A program made the translations under genes and the position numbers. Below are positions 1 through 14,605 of a DNA stretch of 33,037 nt, piece after piece. The notes beneath the pieces are model-generated. The model saw nothing but the letters and a program-made list of their open reading frames with translations, did not search any database and was not told the origin of the DNA. Numbering within the stretch: the stretch's first letter is position 1; every line of letters begins with the position of its first letter. Source of the stretch: Archaeoglobi archaeon (GTDB lineage: Archaea; Halobacteriota; Archaeoglobi; Archaeoglobales; Archaeoglobaceae); contig JAPDIT010000053.1 in the NCBI GenBank assembly GCA_029259455.1, positions 1 through 33,037 of the forward strand. Reading direction: 5' to 3'.

Positions 1-75
1 TACTTTATTTCTCTCGAAGATGTTGAATCTCAGCATCTCAATCAGGTCATTTTCTGCTATATCCGCCGTCACCAT
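1..75 (-). CDS. 5' end of an unidentified protein, truncated by window edge (MVTADIAENDLIEMLRFNIFERNKV...)
   Basis: Open reading frame from an ATG at 75-73 (minus) to the window edge; a TATA-like element (tataaatata on the minus strand, about 98-110) lies at the expected distance for a nearly leaderless start. Only 25 codons visible. Confidence 0.4.
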   Translation of the reverse strand, partial: MVTADIAENDLIEMLRFNIFERNKV

Positions 76-97
76 AAAGTGAATAGATGCTGCCCAA

Positions 98-110
98 TAT
101 ATTTATACTA
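98..110 (-). promoter_or_regulatory. Putative archaeal TATA/box A for the minus-strand gene at the left edge
   Basis: Minus strand reads agtataaatatattgg about 25-30 nt upstream of the ATG at 75; it overlaps the stop codon of the ABC permease. Confidence 0.4.
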
Positions 111-879
111 TTCTATGCTTATTCGGATACATCCCAGTACTTCTCTCAAAGGAAACCATTGCAGTGTAAAGCATTACTGCTGTTAGCACCAGAAGGATTA
201 GCAGGCTTTGGTGAAGTGGAAAAATCCCGCTCGCTCCAGTAAGCAGAACTCTTGATGCTTCAACGGCGTAAGTGAGCGGATTGACGAGTGCGAGTACTTT
301 CATCCATGAAGGCATGAAAGAAATGGGATAAATTGCTCCGCTGAGGAAATCAATGGAAGCATCACGAGAGCCATCATCATCTGAAAGCCCTCCATGCTTC
401 TCATTCTTGCTGCAATGCTCACTCCGAAGCTGGAGAAGGCGACAGCAAGAAGAAATCCAACCAAGAGCCAGAATCACACCGAAAATGTCGATTTTGGCAA
501 TGAACAGAGTAAGGGAGAGTATAATGGCACCCTGAAGTGTTGCTACTGCTGAATCACCAAAAATTCTGCCAGCTATCGTTTCCTTTCTCGATGCAGGGGC
601 GACAAGCACTTCTTTCAAAAATCCGAATTCCCTGTCCCAAATGACGCTGATCCCACTCACAAAGCTCTGGTTGAAGACGGTCATGGCGAATATACCGGGG
701 GAGAGGTAGGTGAGGTAGTCAACCCCACCGAAAATGCTTGTATCTCTAAAAGCGCGGCTCCATCCGATGCCGAAGAAAGTCAGCCAGACAAGAGGGTTTA
801 TAATCATCCCTGCAACTCTTGATCTGGCCCTCAAAAACCGTTTTACCTGCCTGTAAACCATGATTTCAAACGCCCTCAT
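103..879 (-). CDS. ABC-2 type (DrrB-like) exporter permease with an apparent internal out-of-frame segment
   Basis: N-terminal (MRAFEIMVYRQVKRFLRARSRVAGMIINPLVWLTFFGIGW...YLTYLSPGIFAMTVFNQSFVSG) and C-terminal (FLSGAIYPISFMPSWMKVLALVNPLTYAVEASR) motifs of ABC-2 permeases. The middle (RLLQLRSEHCSKNEKHGGLSDDDGSRDAS) is atypical, and a normal hydrophobic segment lies in another frame. Confidence 0.8.
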   Translation of the reverse strand: MRAFEIMVYRQVKRFLRARSRVAGMIINPLVWLTFFGIGWSRAFRDTSIFGGVDYLTYLSPGIFAMTVFNQSFVSGISVIWDREFGFLKEVLVAPASRKETIAGRIFGDSAVATLQGAIILSLTLFIAKIDIFGVILALGWISSCCRLLQLRSEHCSKNEKHGGLSDDDGSRDASIDFLSGAIYPISFMPSWMKVLALVNPLTYAVEASRVLLTGASGIFPLHQSLLILLVLTAVMLYTAMVSFERSTGMYPNKHRIV

Positions 880-880
880 G

Positions 881-1848
881 CTACCGCCTTATCCTTGCCC
901 TGGTAATCCCCTTCATCAGATTTCCACCCTCACCCCTAATCTCTCTCCCGGTGAGGTGAAGGAAAACATCGTTGAGAGTGGGTCTGTGATATGCGATCTC
1001 TAAAATTTTAATGCCCTTCCTTTCTGCGGCCTCAAAAATTTTGGGAATGGCCTCACTTGCATTTGAAACATCAATTCTGATTCTGCCGTCTGGCAAAACA
1101 ACACAATTGCCCAAATCAGTTTCAAAGCACTCAGCCCCATTTTCAGCCTTCAGATAAACCACGTCACTCCCCACAAGCTTTTTGAGCTCTTCAACAGTTC
1201 CATCTGCAATAATCCTGCCGTGGTCGATTATCGCAACTCTGTCTGCAAGCCTTTCCGCCTCCTCCATATAGTGAGTTGTAAGGAAAATCGTCATTTCCTG
1301 CTCTCCTTCATCGCCTCAATGTAACTCCACACGTGGGCTCTTGTTTGAGGGTCTAGGCCAAGTGTAGGCTCGTCCAGAAATAGCACTTCGGGATGATGCA
1401 GCAGAGACCTCGCTATTTCCAGCCTCCTCTGCATCCCCCCACTGAAGTATTTGACAAGCTTGTTTCGAAACTCCCACAGTTCCACAAACTTCAAAAGCTC
1501 CTCAACTTTCTCCTTCAGCTCTCTGCCTTTCAAACCATAAACCCCACCGTGAACGAGCATGTTCTCGTAAGCTGTAAGGTCTCTGTCCACGCTCGGATCC
1601 TGAAAAACTATGCCAATCCTTTTTCTCACCTCCTTGGCATCTTTCACAACATCGTAGCCCGCAACAATTGCCTTTCCTGAAGTGGGCTTGAGAAGTGTCG
1701 TGAGAATATGAACAGTCGTTGTCTTTCCAGCCCCGTTTGGGCCGAGAAAGGCGAAAATCTCACCTTTTTTCACCTTGAAGCTGACACCTTTAACCGCCTC
1801 GAAATCCCCAAATTTCTTTACGAGATTCTCAACTTCGATGGCATACAT
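881..1848 (-). pseudogene. DrrA-like ABC transporter ATP-binding protein split by a frameshift (ORFs 1291..1848 and 881..1294)
   Basis: N-terminal ORF has Walker A (GPNGAGKTT), signature (YFSGGMQRRLEIARSL) and Walker B (VLFLDEPTLGLDP) and stops at IEAMKESRK*. The following ORF in another frame resumes with the H-loop region ([28 protein letters not shown]). Together they make one normal ATPase. Confidence 0.8.
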
Positions 1849-1867
1849 TCTCCCCCCTCACCACACC

Positions 1868-1884
1868 GACAAATATATCTGTCT
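1868..1884 (-). promoter_or_regulatory. Putative TATA element for the ABC exporter operon
   Basis: Minus strand reads cagatatatttgtcgg about 25-35 nt upstream of the ATG at 1848. Confidence 0.35.
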
Positions 1885-1916
1885 CTTCTGCATTTGCTTG
1901 TATCTGCGGAGCACGA

Positions 1917-1931
1917 AAAAGATTTAAATCT
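1917..1931 (+). promoter_or_regulatory. Putative box A/TATA promoter for tRNA-Lys and possibly the RNAP operon
   Basis: aaaaagatttaaatc located about 25-30 nt upstream of the tRNA 5' end. Confidence 0.5.
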
Positions 1932-1951
1932 TCACCCTTCCACATAGTTGA

Positions 1952-2025
1952 GGGCTCGTAGCTCAGCCAGGCAGAGCGACGGGCTTTTAACCCGTCGGTC
2001 GCGGGTTCAAATCCCGTCGAGCCCG
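1952..2025 (+). tRNA. tRNA-Lys (anticodon TTT)
   Basis: 74 nt with 7-bp acceptor stem GGGCTCG/CGAGCCC, anticodon stem-loop ACGGG-CTTTTAA-CCCGT (anticodon TTT), and T arm GCGGGTTCAAATCCCGT; no CCA encoded. Confidence 0.95.
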
Positions 2026-2049
2026 TATTTAAAAATCGGGAGGATCAAA

Positions 2050-2280
2050 ATGAAGTTCAAACTGCAGGACCATATGTTCGTTCCAAAGCATGAAGTTTTG
2101 AGTAAAGAGGAAGCAGAAGAGCTTTTAAAAATACTGGGAATTGGAAAAGAGCAGCTTCCAAAAATTAGGGCGGACGATCCAATAGCCAAGGAGATTGGAG
2201 CCAAACCTGGGGATATTGTGAAGATAACAAGGAAAAGCTTAACTGCAGGAGAGAGTGTTTTTTACAGATTGGTTGTATGA
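2050..2280 (+). CDS. rpoH: DNA-directed RNA polymerase subunit H
   Basis: Protein [76 protein letters not shown] is typical RpoH/RPB5 C-terminal domain; SD gggagg precedes the ATG at 2050. The longer ORF in the track reads through the tRNA. Confidence 0.95.
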   Translation: MKFKLQDHMFVPKHEVLSKEEAEELLKILGIGKEQLPKIRADDPIAKEIGAKPGDIVKITRKSLTAGESVFYRLVV

Positions 2281-2302
2281 TGGAGTGTGAAGGTGAGATA
2301 GC

Positions 2303-3841
2303 ATGCTCGACACTCGCGTTTTGGCTAGGGCATACTTTACTCATGAAAGATTGGTGAAGCACCAGATCGACTCATTCAACAGGTTCATAGATGAGGGTTT
2401 GCAGAATGTGATTGACGAGCAGGGGGTTATTGAGCTCGATATACCGGATACTTACGTTGAGCTGGGGAGAATTAGGGTCGGTACACCCATGATAAAGGAG
2501 GCAGAGGGGACAACAATGCCTCTGCTACCAGCAGACGCAAGGCTGAGAAACCTTAACTACGCTGCACCAATCTATCTCGAATGCACTGTTTATGATGAGG
2601 GAAAACCCCTCGAAACGGAGTATGTGCAGATTGGAATGCTTCCTGTGATGGTGAAGTCCAAAATCTGCAATCTCAATCCTGCTTTCATCGACTCTGTGCT
2701 TGAGAGGGTAAGGAAAGTGGATAACCTTCAGGATCTCAGCTATGAAGAGAAGCTCTGCATCGCCGGTGAAGATCCCTACGATCCGGGTGGATATTTCATA
2801 ATTAACGGAACGGAAAGAGCACTCGTAACGCTGGAAGATTTATCACCGAACAAGATTCTGCTTGAAAGGGAAGAGAAGTACGGAGAAATGGTTGAGCTTG
2901 CAAAGTGCTTCTCTCAGAGGGCAGGCTACAGAGCTCTTATCGTGGTTGAGAGGGGAAGGAACAACATACTTGAAGTAACCTTCCCGCAACTTCCCAAACC
3001 AATCAAGTTCGTCACGCTGATGAGAGCTCTTGGCGTTGAGACTGATCAGGAAATCGTTGAGATGGTGAGCACGAATCCCGAAATAATGAAGTACATGCTT
3101 CAGAACATCGAGGAGGCTGATGTAGGTAGTCAGGAGGAGGCTATAGAATACATAGGAAGGAGGGTAGCTCCGGGCCAGAGCAGAGAATACAGGTATCAGA
3201 GGGCTGAGCAGGTTCTCGACCAGTACTTCCTGCCACATCTCGGGACGGATAAGGAATCAAGGAGAGCAAAGGCCTTCTTCCTTGCAAGAATGGCAGAAGC
3301 AGTTTTCGAGCTTTATCTGGGTTATAAAAGGGAGGACGATAAAGACCACTACGCCAACAAGAGATTAAAGCTCGCTGGAGACCTCATGGAGGAGATATTC
3401 AGAGTTGCGTTTCTGAGGCTAATCAAGGACGTGAAATATCAGCTTGAAAGGGCGAAAATCAGGGGAAGGCCGCTTAAGATGTCAACAGCTGTGAGGAGCG
3501 ACGTTTTAACTGACAGGCTCATGCATCCGATGGCCACAGGAAACTGGGTTGGTGGAAGGACTGGTGTATCACAGCTAATCGACAGGCACAACTACATTTC
3601 CGTTCTCTCTCACCTCAGAAGAGTTGTTTCACCACTTTCAAGGTCTCAGCCCCATTTCGAGGCGAGAGATTTACATCCCACACAGTGGGGCAGAATATGT
3701 CCGAGTGAAACTCCTGAAGGCCCGAACTGTGGCCTTGTTAAGAACTTTGCCGAGTATGCTGAAGTTAGTGTTGGTACAGACGAGGAGGAAATTAAGAAGG
3801 TCGTTTTCAAGCTTGGTGTTGAGCCGATAAGAGGTGAGTGA
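2303..3841 (+). CDS. rpoB2: DNA-directed RNA polymerase subunit B''
   Basis: N-terminal half of RPB2 (GYFIINGTERALVTLEDLSPNKILLERE; MATGNWVGGRTGVSQLIDRHNYISVLSHLRRV; DLHPTQWGRICPSETPEGPNCGLVKNFA). Confidence 0.97.
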   Translation: MLDTRVLARAYFTHERLVKHQIDSFNRFIDEGLQNVIDEQGVIELDIPDTYVELGRIRVGTPMIKEAEGTTMPLLPADARLRNLNYAAPIYLECTVYDEGKPLETEYVQIGMLPVMVKSKICNLNPAFIDSVLERVRKVDNLQDLSYEEKLCIAGEDPYDPGGYFIINGTERALVTLEDLSPNKILLEREEKYGEMVELAKCFSQRAGYRALIVVERGRNNILEVTFPQLPKPIKFVTLMRALGVETDQEIVEMVSTNPEIMKYMLQNIEEADVGSQEEAIEYIGRRVAPGQSREYRYQRAEQVLDQYFLPHLGTDKESRRAKAFFLARMAEAVFELYLGYKREDDKDHYANKRLKLAGDLMEEIFRVAFLRLIKDVKYQLERAKIRGRPLKMSTAVRSDVLTDRLMHPMATGNWVGGRTGVSQLIDRHNYISVLSHLRRVVSPLSRSQPHFEARDLHPTQWGRICPSETPEGPNCGLVKNFAEYAEVSVGTDEEEIKKVVFKLGVEPIRGE

Positions 3842-5656
<1,815 letters not shown>

Positions 5657-5667
5657 GGTGAAGTGAA

Positions 5668-9667
<4,000 letters not shown>

Positions 9668-9686
9668 TCCTTTTGGGGGGTTCGGC

Positions 9687-10106
9687 ATGAGCGTTAAACT
9701 GTCGGCAGATGGCATCAGATATCTAACCCTTTTTGAAAATCTTACGGGGGCGAGCGTCAAGGACTGCTTGGTCTACGACGATAGGGTGGTTTTCGTTGTA
9801 AGAAGGGGACACATGGGCATTGCAATAGGCAAAGGTGGCATTAACGTCGAAAGGGCGAGAGAGTTAATAGGGAAGCGAATTGAAATCATTGAGCATTCAG
9901 AAGACCCGGCGGAGTTTATTGCCAATATTTTTAAACCCATTAAGGTCAACGTCAAATTAATGGAGAAAGAGGGTGCGAAAATAGCAGTAGTTAGTGTAAG
10001 TCCAGATTTAAAAGGAATAGTGATTGGAAAAGGTGGTAAAAACATTAATAAAGCCAAAGAACTGGCTAAGAGGCATCACGATATTGAGGATGTAATAGTA
10101 AGGTGA
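9687..10106 (+). CDS. nusA: Archaeal NusA-like KH-domain transcription factor
   Basis: Two KH-like GxxG segments (GHMGIAIGKGGINVERARELIG; LKGIVIGKGGKNINKAKELA); conserved neighbourhood. Confidence 0.92.
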   Translation: MSVKLSADGIRYLTLFENLTGASVKDCLVYDDRVVFVVRRGHMGIAIGKGGINVERARELIGKRIEIIEHSEDPAEFIANIFKPIKVNVKLMEKEGAKIAVVSVSPDLKGIVIGKGGKNINKAKELAKRHHDIEDVIVR

Positions 10107-10112
10107 TGAAAT

Positions 10113-10541
10113 ATGGGTAGAGGATTATTCGCAGCAAGAAAGCTCATGGAAAACAGGAAGAAGTTCAGGTGGAGTGACAGGAGATTCGTCAGAAGAGTCC
10201 TTGGTCTTGCTGCCAAAGCTGATCCGCTTGAAGGAGCACCGATGGCGAGAGGAATAGTTCTGGAGAAGATAGGAATTGAGGCCAGACAGCCCAACTCTGC
10301 CATTAGAAAGGCTGTCAGGGTTCAGCTAATTAAGAACGGCAGGCAGATTACGGCCTTCTGTCCCGGGGACGGAGCGATAAACTTCATCGACGAGCACGAT
10401 GAAGTGATTGTCGAGAAAATCGGAGGAAGGATGGGGAGGAGCATGGGTGACATTCCTGGAGTGAGATACAAAGTAGTCAAGGTGAATGACACCAGTCTCA
10501 AGGAGCTTGTAAGGGGCAGAAAGGAGAAGAGGCTGAGGTGA
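10113..10541 (+). CDS. rps12: 30S ribosomal protein S12
   Basis: [10 protein letters not shown]...[56 protein letters not shown]. Confidence 0.97.
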   Translation: MGRGLFAARKLMENRKKFRWSDRRFVRRVLGLAAKADPLEGAPMARGIVLEKIGIEARQPNSAIRKAVRVQLIKNGRQITAFCPGDGAINFIDEHDEVIVEKIGGRMGRSMGDIPGVRYKVVKVNDTSLKELVRGRKEKRLR

Positions 10542-10545
10542 AGGT

Positions 10546-11130
10546 ATGAAATACGGTTTTACAAAGGAGGAACTTCTGGTTTTCGGCAAATACGATCCGA
10601 GTGAAGTACAAATTAACGACCCGGCACTGGAGAGCTACATCTGTCTTGAGCCGAAGTACGTCCCGCACAACCACGGAAGGCATGCAAATATTCCATTTGC
10701 TAAGCAAAAGGTTTTCATCGTTGAAAGACTGATTAACAAGGTAATGAGAAAAGGTCACAATACTGGAAAGAAGATTCTCGCCTACAACATCGTTAAAGAG
10801 GCCTTTGAAATTATTGAGAAAAAGACAAAGAAGAACCCTATTCAAGTTCTTGTTGATGCGATTATCAATGCGGGGCCGAGGGAGGAGGTTGTAAGGCTTA
10901 AGTATGGAGGCATAGCCGTTCCCAAGGCTGTTGACACCTCAAGCTCAAGGAGAGTTGATGTCGCTCTCAGAAACATCGCTGAGGGGGCGAGAAGAGCGGC
11001 ATTTAAATCAAAGAGAAATATAGCCCAGTGTCTGGCGGATGAGATTATCGCTGCTGCAAATAATGAAAGCAGGAGCTATGCTATTGCCAAGAAGGAAGAA
11101 GTTGAGAGAGTGGCTAAGTCAGCGAGGTGA
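10546..11130 (+). CDS. rps7: 30S ribosomal protein S7
   Basis: [79 protein letters not shown]. Confidence 0.97.
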   Translation: MKYGFTKEELLVFGKYDPSEVQINDPALESYICLEPKYVPHNHGRHANIPFAKQKVFIVERLINKVMRKGHNTGKKILAYNIVKEAFEIIEKKTKKNPIQVLVDAIINAGPREEVVRLKYGGIAVPKAVDTSSSRRVDVALRNIAEGARRAAFKSKRNIAQCLADEIIAAANNESRSYAIAKKEEVERVAKSAR

Positions 11131-11135
11131 TTTCA

Positions 11136-13322
11136 GTGGCGAGAGCAAAGAAAGTTGACAAGATTAAAGAGTTAATGTGGAAACCGGAGTTCATAAGGAA
11201 CATAGGGATTGTTGCCCACATCGATCACGGTAAAACGACTCTGAGTGACAATCTTCTCGCAGGAGCGGGAATGATCAGCGAGGAACTTGCAGGGCAGCAG
11301 CTTTATCTTGATTTCGACGAGCAGGAGCAGGAGAGAGGGATTACAATCAACGCAGCAAACGTTTCGATGGTTCACGAGTATGAGGGAGAAGACTACCTCA
11401 TCAACCTGATAGACACTCCAGGACACGTGGACTTTGGAGGAGACGTGACGAGAGCGATGAGAGCTGTTGATGGTGTCATTGTGGTCGTTGACGCTGTTGA
11501 AGGAGTGATGCCCCAGACCGAGACCGTTTTGAGACAGGCGTTGAAGGAGAACGTTAAGCCAGTCTTATTCGTCAACAAGGTAGACAGGCTCATAAAGGAG
11601 CTTGAACTCACACCACAGCAGATGCAGGAGAGGCTGGTAAAAGTCATTACTGAAGTCAACAAGCTCATAAAAGCGATGAAGCCAGACAAGTACTCAGAGT
11701 GGAGGATAGATGTTGCCAATGGAAGCGCAGCGTTCGGTTCTGCACTTTACAACTGGGCTGTAAGCGTGCCATCACAGAAGAAGACAGGTATCGGTTTTAA
11801 GGAGGTTTACGAACACCTTAAGGAGGGTAAGGTTAAGGAGCTGGCAAAGAAGAGTCCTCTTTATCAGGTCGTCCTAGATATGGTTATAAGGCATCTGCCG
11901 TCACCAATACAGGCTCAGAAGGAGAGAATAGCCGTAATCTGGAAGGGAGATATCAACAGCGAAGTGGGAAATGCGATGGTAAACTGCGACCCGAATGGGC
12001 CAGTTGCGTTAATGATCACCAAAATCGTTGTTGAGCCTCAGGCGGGTGAGATTGCCGTCGGGAGACTTTACAGCGGAACCATAAGACCGGGTATGGAGCT
12101 TTACATAGTCGACAGAAAGGCGAAGAACAGAATCCAGACAGTTGGCCTTTATATGGGGCCAAGAAGAGTTGAAGTCGAGGAAATTCCTGCGGGTAACATT
12201 GTTGCAGTTGTAGGACTTAAGGACGCTGTTGCGGGTTCAACGTGCACTACAGTTGAGGATCTGACACCTTTCGAGAGCATAAAGCACTACAGCGAGCCCG
12301 TTGTGACGATGGCAATCGAGGCCAAAAACCCAAGGGATCTGCCGAAACTTATTGAGGTGCTGAGGAAGCTCGCGAAAGAGGATCCAACACTTCAGGTAAC
12401 TCTGAACGAGGAAACTGGAGAGCATCTAATAAGCGGAATGGGTGAGTTGCATCTGGAGGTTAAGGTTGAGAAAATCAGGAGAGACTACAAGCTTGATGTA
12501 ATTACCTCTCCGCCGATTGTTGTGTTCAGAGAGACCGTCACTGATACTTCACCTGTTGTTGAGGGCAAATCACCGAACAAGCACAACAGGTTCTACATCG
12601 TCGTTGAACCTCTACCAGAAAAGGTAATCCAGCTATTTAAAGAGGGCGTAGTTGACATGAAAATGGACAAGAAAGAAAGGAGGAGAATTTTACAGGAAGC
12701 TGGGCTCACAAGCGAGGAAGCTGCGGGAGCTGAAGAGTACTATGAAGGAAACCTCTTCTGTGACGTCACGAAGGGTATCCAGTACCTCAACGAGACTATG
12801 GAGCTGATCCTTGAGGGGTTCAGGGAGGCTATGAGGGCTGGGCCGATTGCAAGAGAACCGTGCATGGGAATAAAGGTGAAGCTTGTCGACTGTAAGCTGC
12901 ACGAGGATGCTGTGCACAGAGGACCAGCACAGGTAATTCCAGCGGTAAGGTCAGCAATTTTTGCAGCGATGCTGCAGGCAAAGCCAGCACTGCTTGAACC
13001 GTACCAGAAGATATTCATCACAGTCCCGCAGGACATGCTTGGAAACGTTACGAGGGAGATTCAGGGCAGGAGAGGACAGATACTCGAAATGAAAACAGAA
13101 GGTGACATGGTAACGATAATCGCAAAAGCCCCAGTTAAGGAGATGTTTGGGTTTGCTGGAGCAATAAGAGGTGCAACTTCCGGAAAGGCAATCTGGAGCA
13201 CCGAGCATGCGGGATTTGAACTCGTCCCGCAGAACCTTTTCGAGGAATTCGTGATGGAAGTGAGAAAAAGGAAGGGCCTGAAGCTTGAAATGCCAAAGCC
13301 TGAAGACTTTGTCGGGCTATAA
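11136..13322 (+). CDS. fusA: Translation elongation factor 2 (EF-2)
   Basis: [47 protein letters not shown], and domain IV with the diphthamide-site segment ([30 protein letters not shown]). I prefer the GTG start at 11136 (SD aggtga) over the track start at 11127. Confidence 0.96.
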   Translation: MARAKKVDKIKELMWKPEFIRNIGIVAHIDHGKTTLSDNLLAGAGMISEELAGQQLYLDFDEQEQERGITINAANVSMVHEYEGEDYLINLIDTPGHVDFGGDVTRAMRAVDGVIVVVDAVEGVMPQTETVLRQALKENVKPVLFVNKVDRLIKELELTPQQMQERLVKVITEVNKLIKAMKPDKYSEWRIDVANGSAAFGSALYNWAVSVPSQKKTGIGFKEVYEHLKEGKVKELAKKSPLYQVVLDMVIRHLPSPIQAQKERIAVIWKGDINSEVGNAMVNCDPNGPVALMITKIVVEPQAGEIAVGRLYSGTIRPGMELYIVDRKAKNRIQTVGLYMGPRRVEVEEIPAGNIVAVVGLKDAVAGSTCTTVEDLTPFESIKHYSEPVVTMAIEAKNPRDLPKLIEVLRKLAKEDPTLQVTLNEETGEHLISGMGELHLEVKVEKIRRDYKLDVITSPPIVVFRETVTDTSPVVEGKSPNKHNRFYIVVEPLPEKVIQLFKEGVVDMKMDKKERRRILQEAGLTSEEAAGAEEYYEGNLFCDVTKGIQYLNETMELILEGFREAMRAGPIAREPCMGIKVKLVDCKLHEDAVHRGPAQVIPAVRSAIFAAMLQAKPALLEPYQKIFITVPQDMLGNVTREIQGRRGQILEMKTEGDMVTIIAKAPVKEMFGFAGAIRGATSGKAIWSTEHAGFELVPQNLFEEFVMEVRKRKGLKLEMPKPEDFVGL

Positions 13323-13336
13323 TTTTATCTTTTACC

Positions 13337-13966
13337 ATGCAAGAGCTCGAACCTGTTGATAGATTCACCTTTGCGTGTTATCCTGGAATAAAGTGTTTTA
13401 ACGAATGCTGTAAAAATCTGAACCTTGCCCTAACACCCTACGATGTCCTAAGGATGGCAAGAGGGCTGGGGATTACAACAACAGAATTTCTGGAAAAATA
13501 TACTTCAAGACACGTGGGCATCGCGACAGGACTGCCAGTTGTTGTGTTAAAGATGGTGGATGGAAGGTGTCCATTCGTAACTGACAGGGGTTGCAGCATC
13601 TATGCTTACCGCCCCACTCCGTGCAGACTCTACCCGCTTGCAAGGGTTAGGACTGGGGAAGAGGTGCACTATTATCTGCTGAAGGAGGACTTCTGTCTCG
13701 GACATGAAGAAGAAAGGGAGTGGAGTCCTGAAGAGTGGGTTGAAGACCAGAAAGCGATGGATTACAACAGTATGAACGACCTCTTTTTCGAGCTGATTTC
13801 GGCGAAAAACAGGTCGGGAAAGATGCTGAATGAAGAAGAAATTGAAGAAATCTACAGATGCTGCTTCGATATTGACAGCTTCAAGCTTGAGGTGGGGTTG
13901 AAGGATGATGTTGAGGCGCTGAAAGAGGGGATAAGGTACTCGATAGAAATCGTTTCCTCACTTTAA
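13337..13966 (+). CDS. YkgJ/UPF0153-type cysteine-cluster protein (putative Zn or Fe-S binding)
   Basis: FACYPGIKCFNECCKNLNLALTPYDVLRMA...GRCPFVTDRGCSIYAYRPTPCRLYPLA is the characteristic Cys-rich pattern of this family. Confidence 0.8.
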   Translation: MQELEPVDRFTFACYPGIKCFNECCKNLNLALTPYDVLRMARGLGITTTEFLEKYTSRHVGIATGLPVVVLKMVDGRCPFVTDRGCSIYAYRPTPCRLYPLARVRTGEEVHYYLLKEDFCLGHEEEREWSPEEWVEDQKAMDYNSMNDLFFELISAKNRSGKMLNEEEIEEIYRCCFDIDSFKLEVGLKDDVEALKEGIRYSIEIVSSL

Positions 13967-14000
13967 AAAAGGTTAAATAGTTTCTACTTTTATCGCTTCT

Positions 14001-14603
14001 ATGAAACTGCTGGCAATAAATGGAAGTCCGAACAAGAGAAACACTCTCTTTTTGCTTGAAGTGATTGCGGAAGAGGTTAGGAAACTCGGTCATGAGGCGG
14101 AGATAATCCACCTGAAGGATTACGAGATTAGAGAGTGCAAGGGCTGTGACGCCTGTCTCAAAGGAGAGTGCAGCCAGAAAGACGACATCTACAAGGTTCT
14201 TGAGAAAATGCAGGAAGCGGATGCGATTGTTATAGGTGTTCCGACCTACTTCGGAAATGTACCGGGAATTGTGAAAAACTTAATCGACAGAAGCAGAATG
14301 GCGAGGATGGGAAACTACAAGCTGAGAAACAGAGTTTTTGCCCCAGTGTTAACCTCTGGTCTAAGGCACGGAGGGGCTGAGTATGCAGCGATGAGCCTCA
14401 TTGTTTACGCACTCGGTCAGGCAATGCTTCCAGTCTCAATAGCTGAGAACCCCATAACCACCGGAAGTTTCCCTGTAGGTGTGATTCAGGGAGATGCAGG
14501 ATGGAGAAGCGTAAAGAAGGATGAAATTGCAATTAACTCTGCGAAAGCTCTAGCGAAGAGAATTGTAGAGGTTGCTGAAGCCACAAAGAGTTTGAGGGGT
14601 TAA
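14001..14603 (+). CDS. Iron-sulfur flavoprotein (Isf)-like NADPH-dependent FMN reductase family protein
   Basis: Flavodoxin-like start MKLLAINGSPNKRNT, compact motif CKGCDACLKGEC (C-x2-C-x2-C-x4-C), ADAIVIGVPTYFGNVPGIVKNLIDR. Confidence 0.85.
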   Translation: MKLLAINGSPNKRNTLFLLEVIAEEVRKLGHEAEIIHLKDYEIRECKGCDACLKGECSQKDDIYKVLEKMQEADAIVIGVPTYFGNVPGIVKNLIDRSRMARMGNYKLRNRVFAPVLTSGLRHGGAEYAAMSLIVYALGQAMLPVSIAENPITTGSFPVGVIQGDAGWRSVKKDEIAINSAKALAKRIVEVAEATKSLRG

Positions 14604-14605
14604 TT

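Noticed and set aside
1948-2049. N-terminal extension of RpoH in the track ([34 protein letters not shown])
   Set aside because: It is a translation of the tRNA-Lys gene and its spacer; the true start is 2050.
13322-13336. T-rich stretch (ttttatctttt) after fusA as a terminator
   Set aside because: Only 14 nt before the next gene's ATG; may be a weak terminator but cannot be separated from the following gene's leader.
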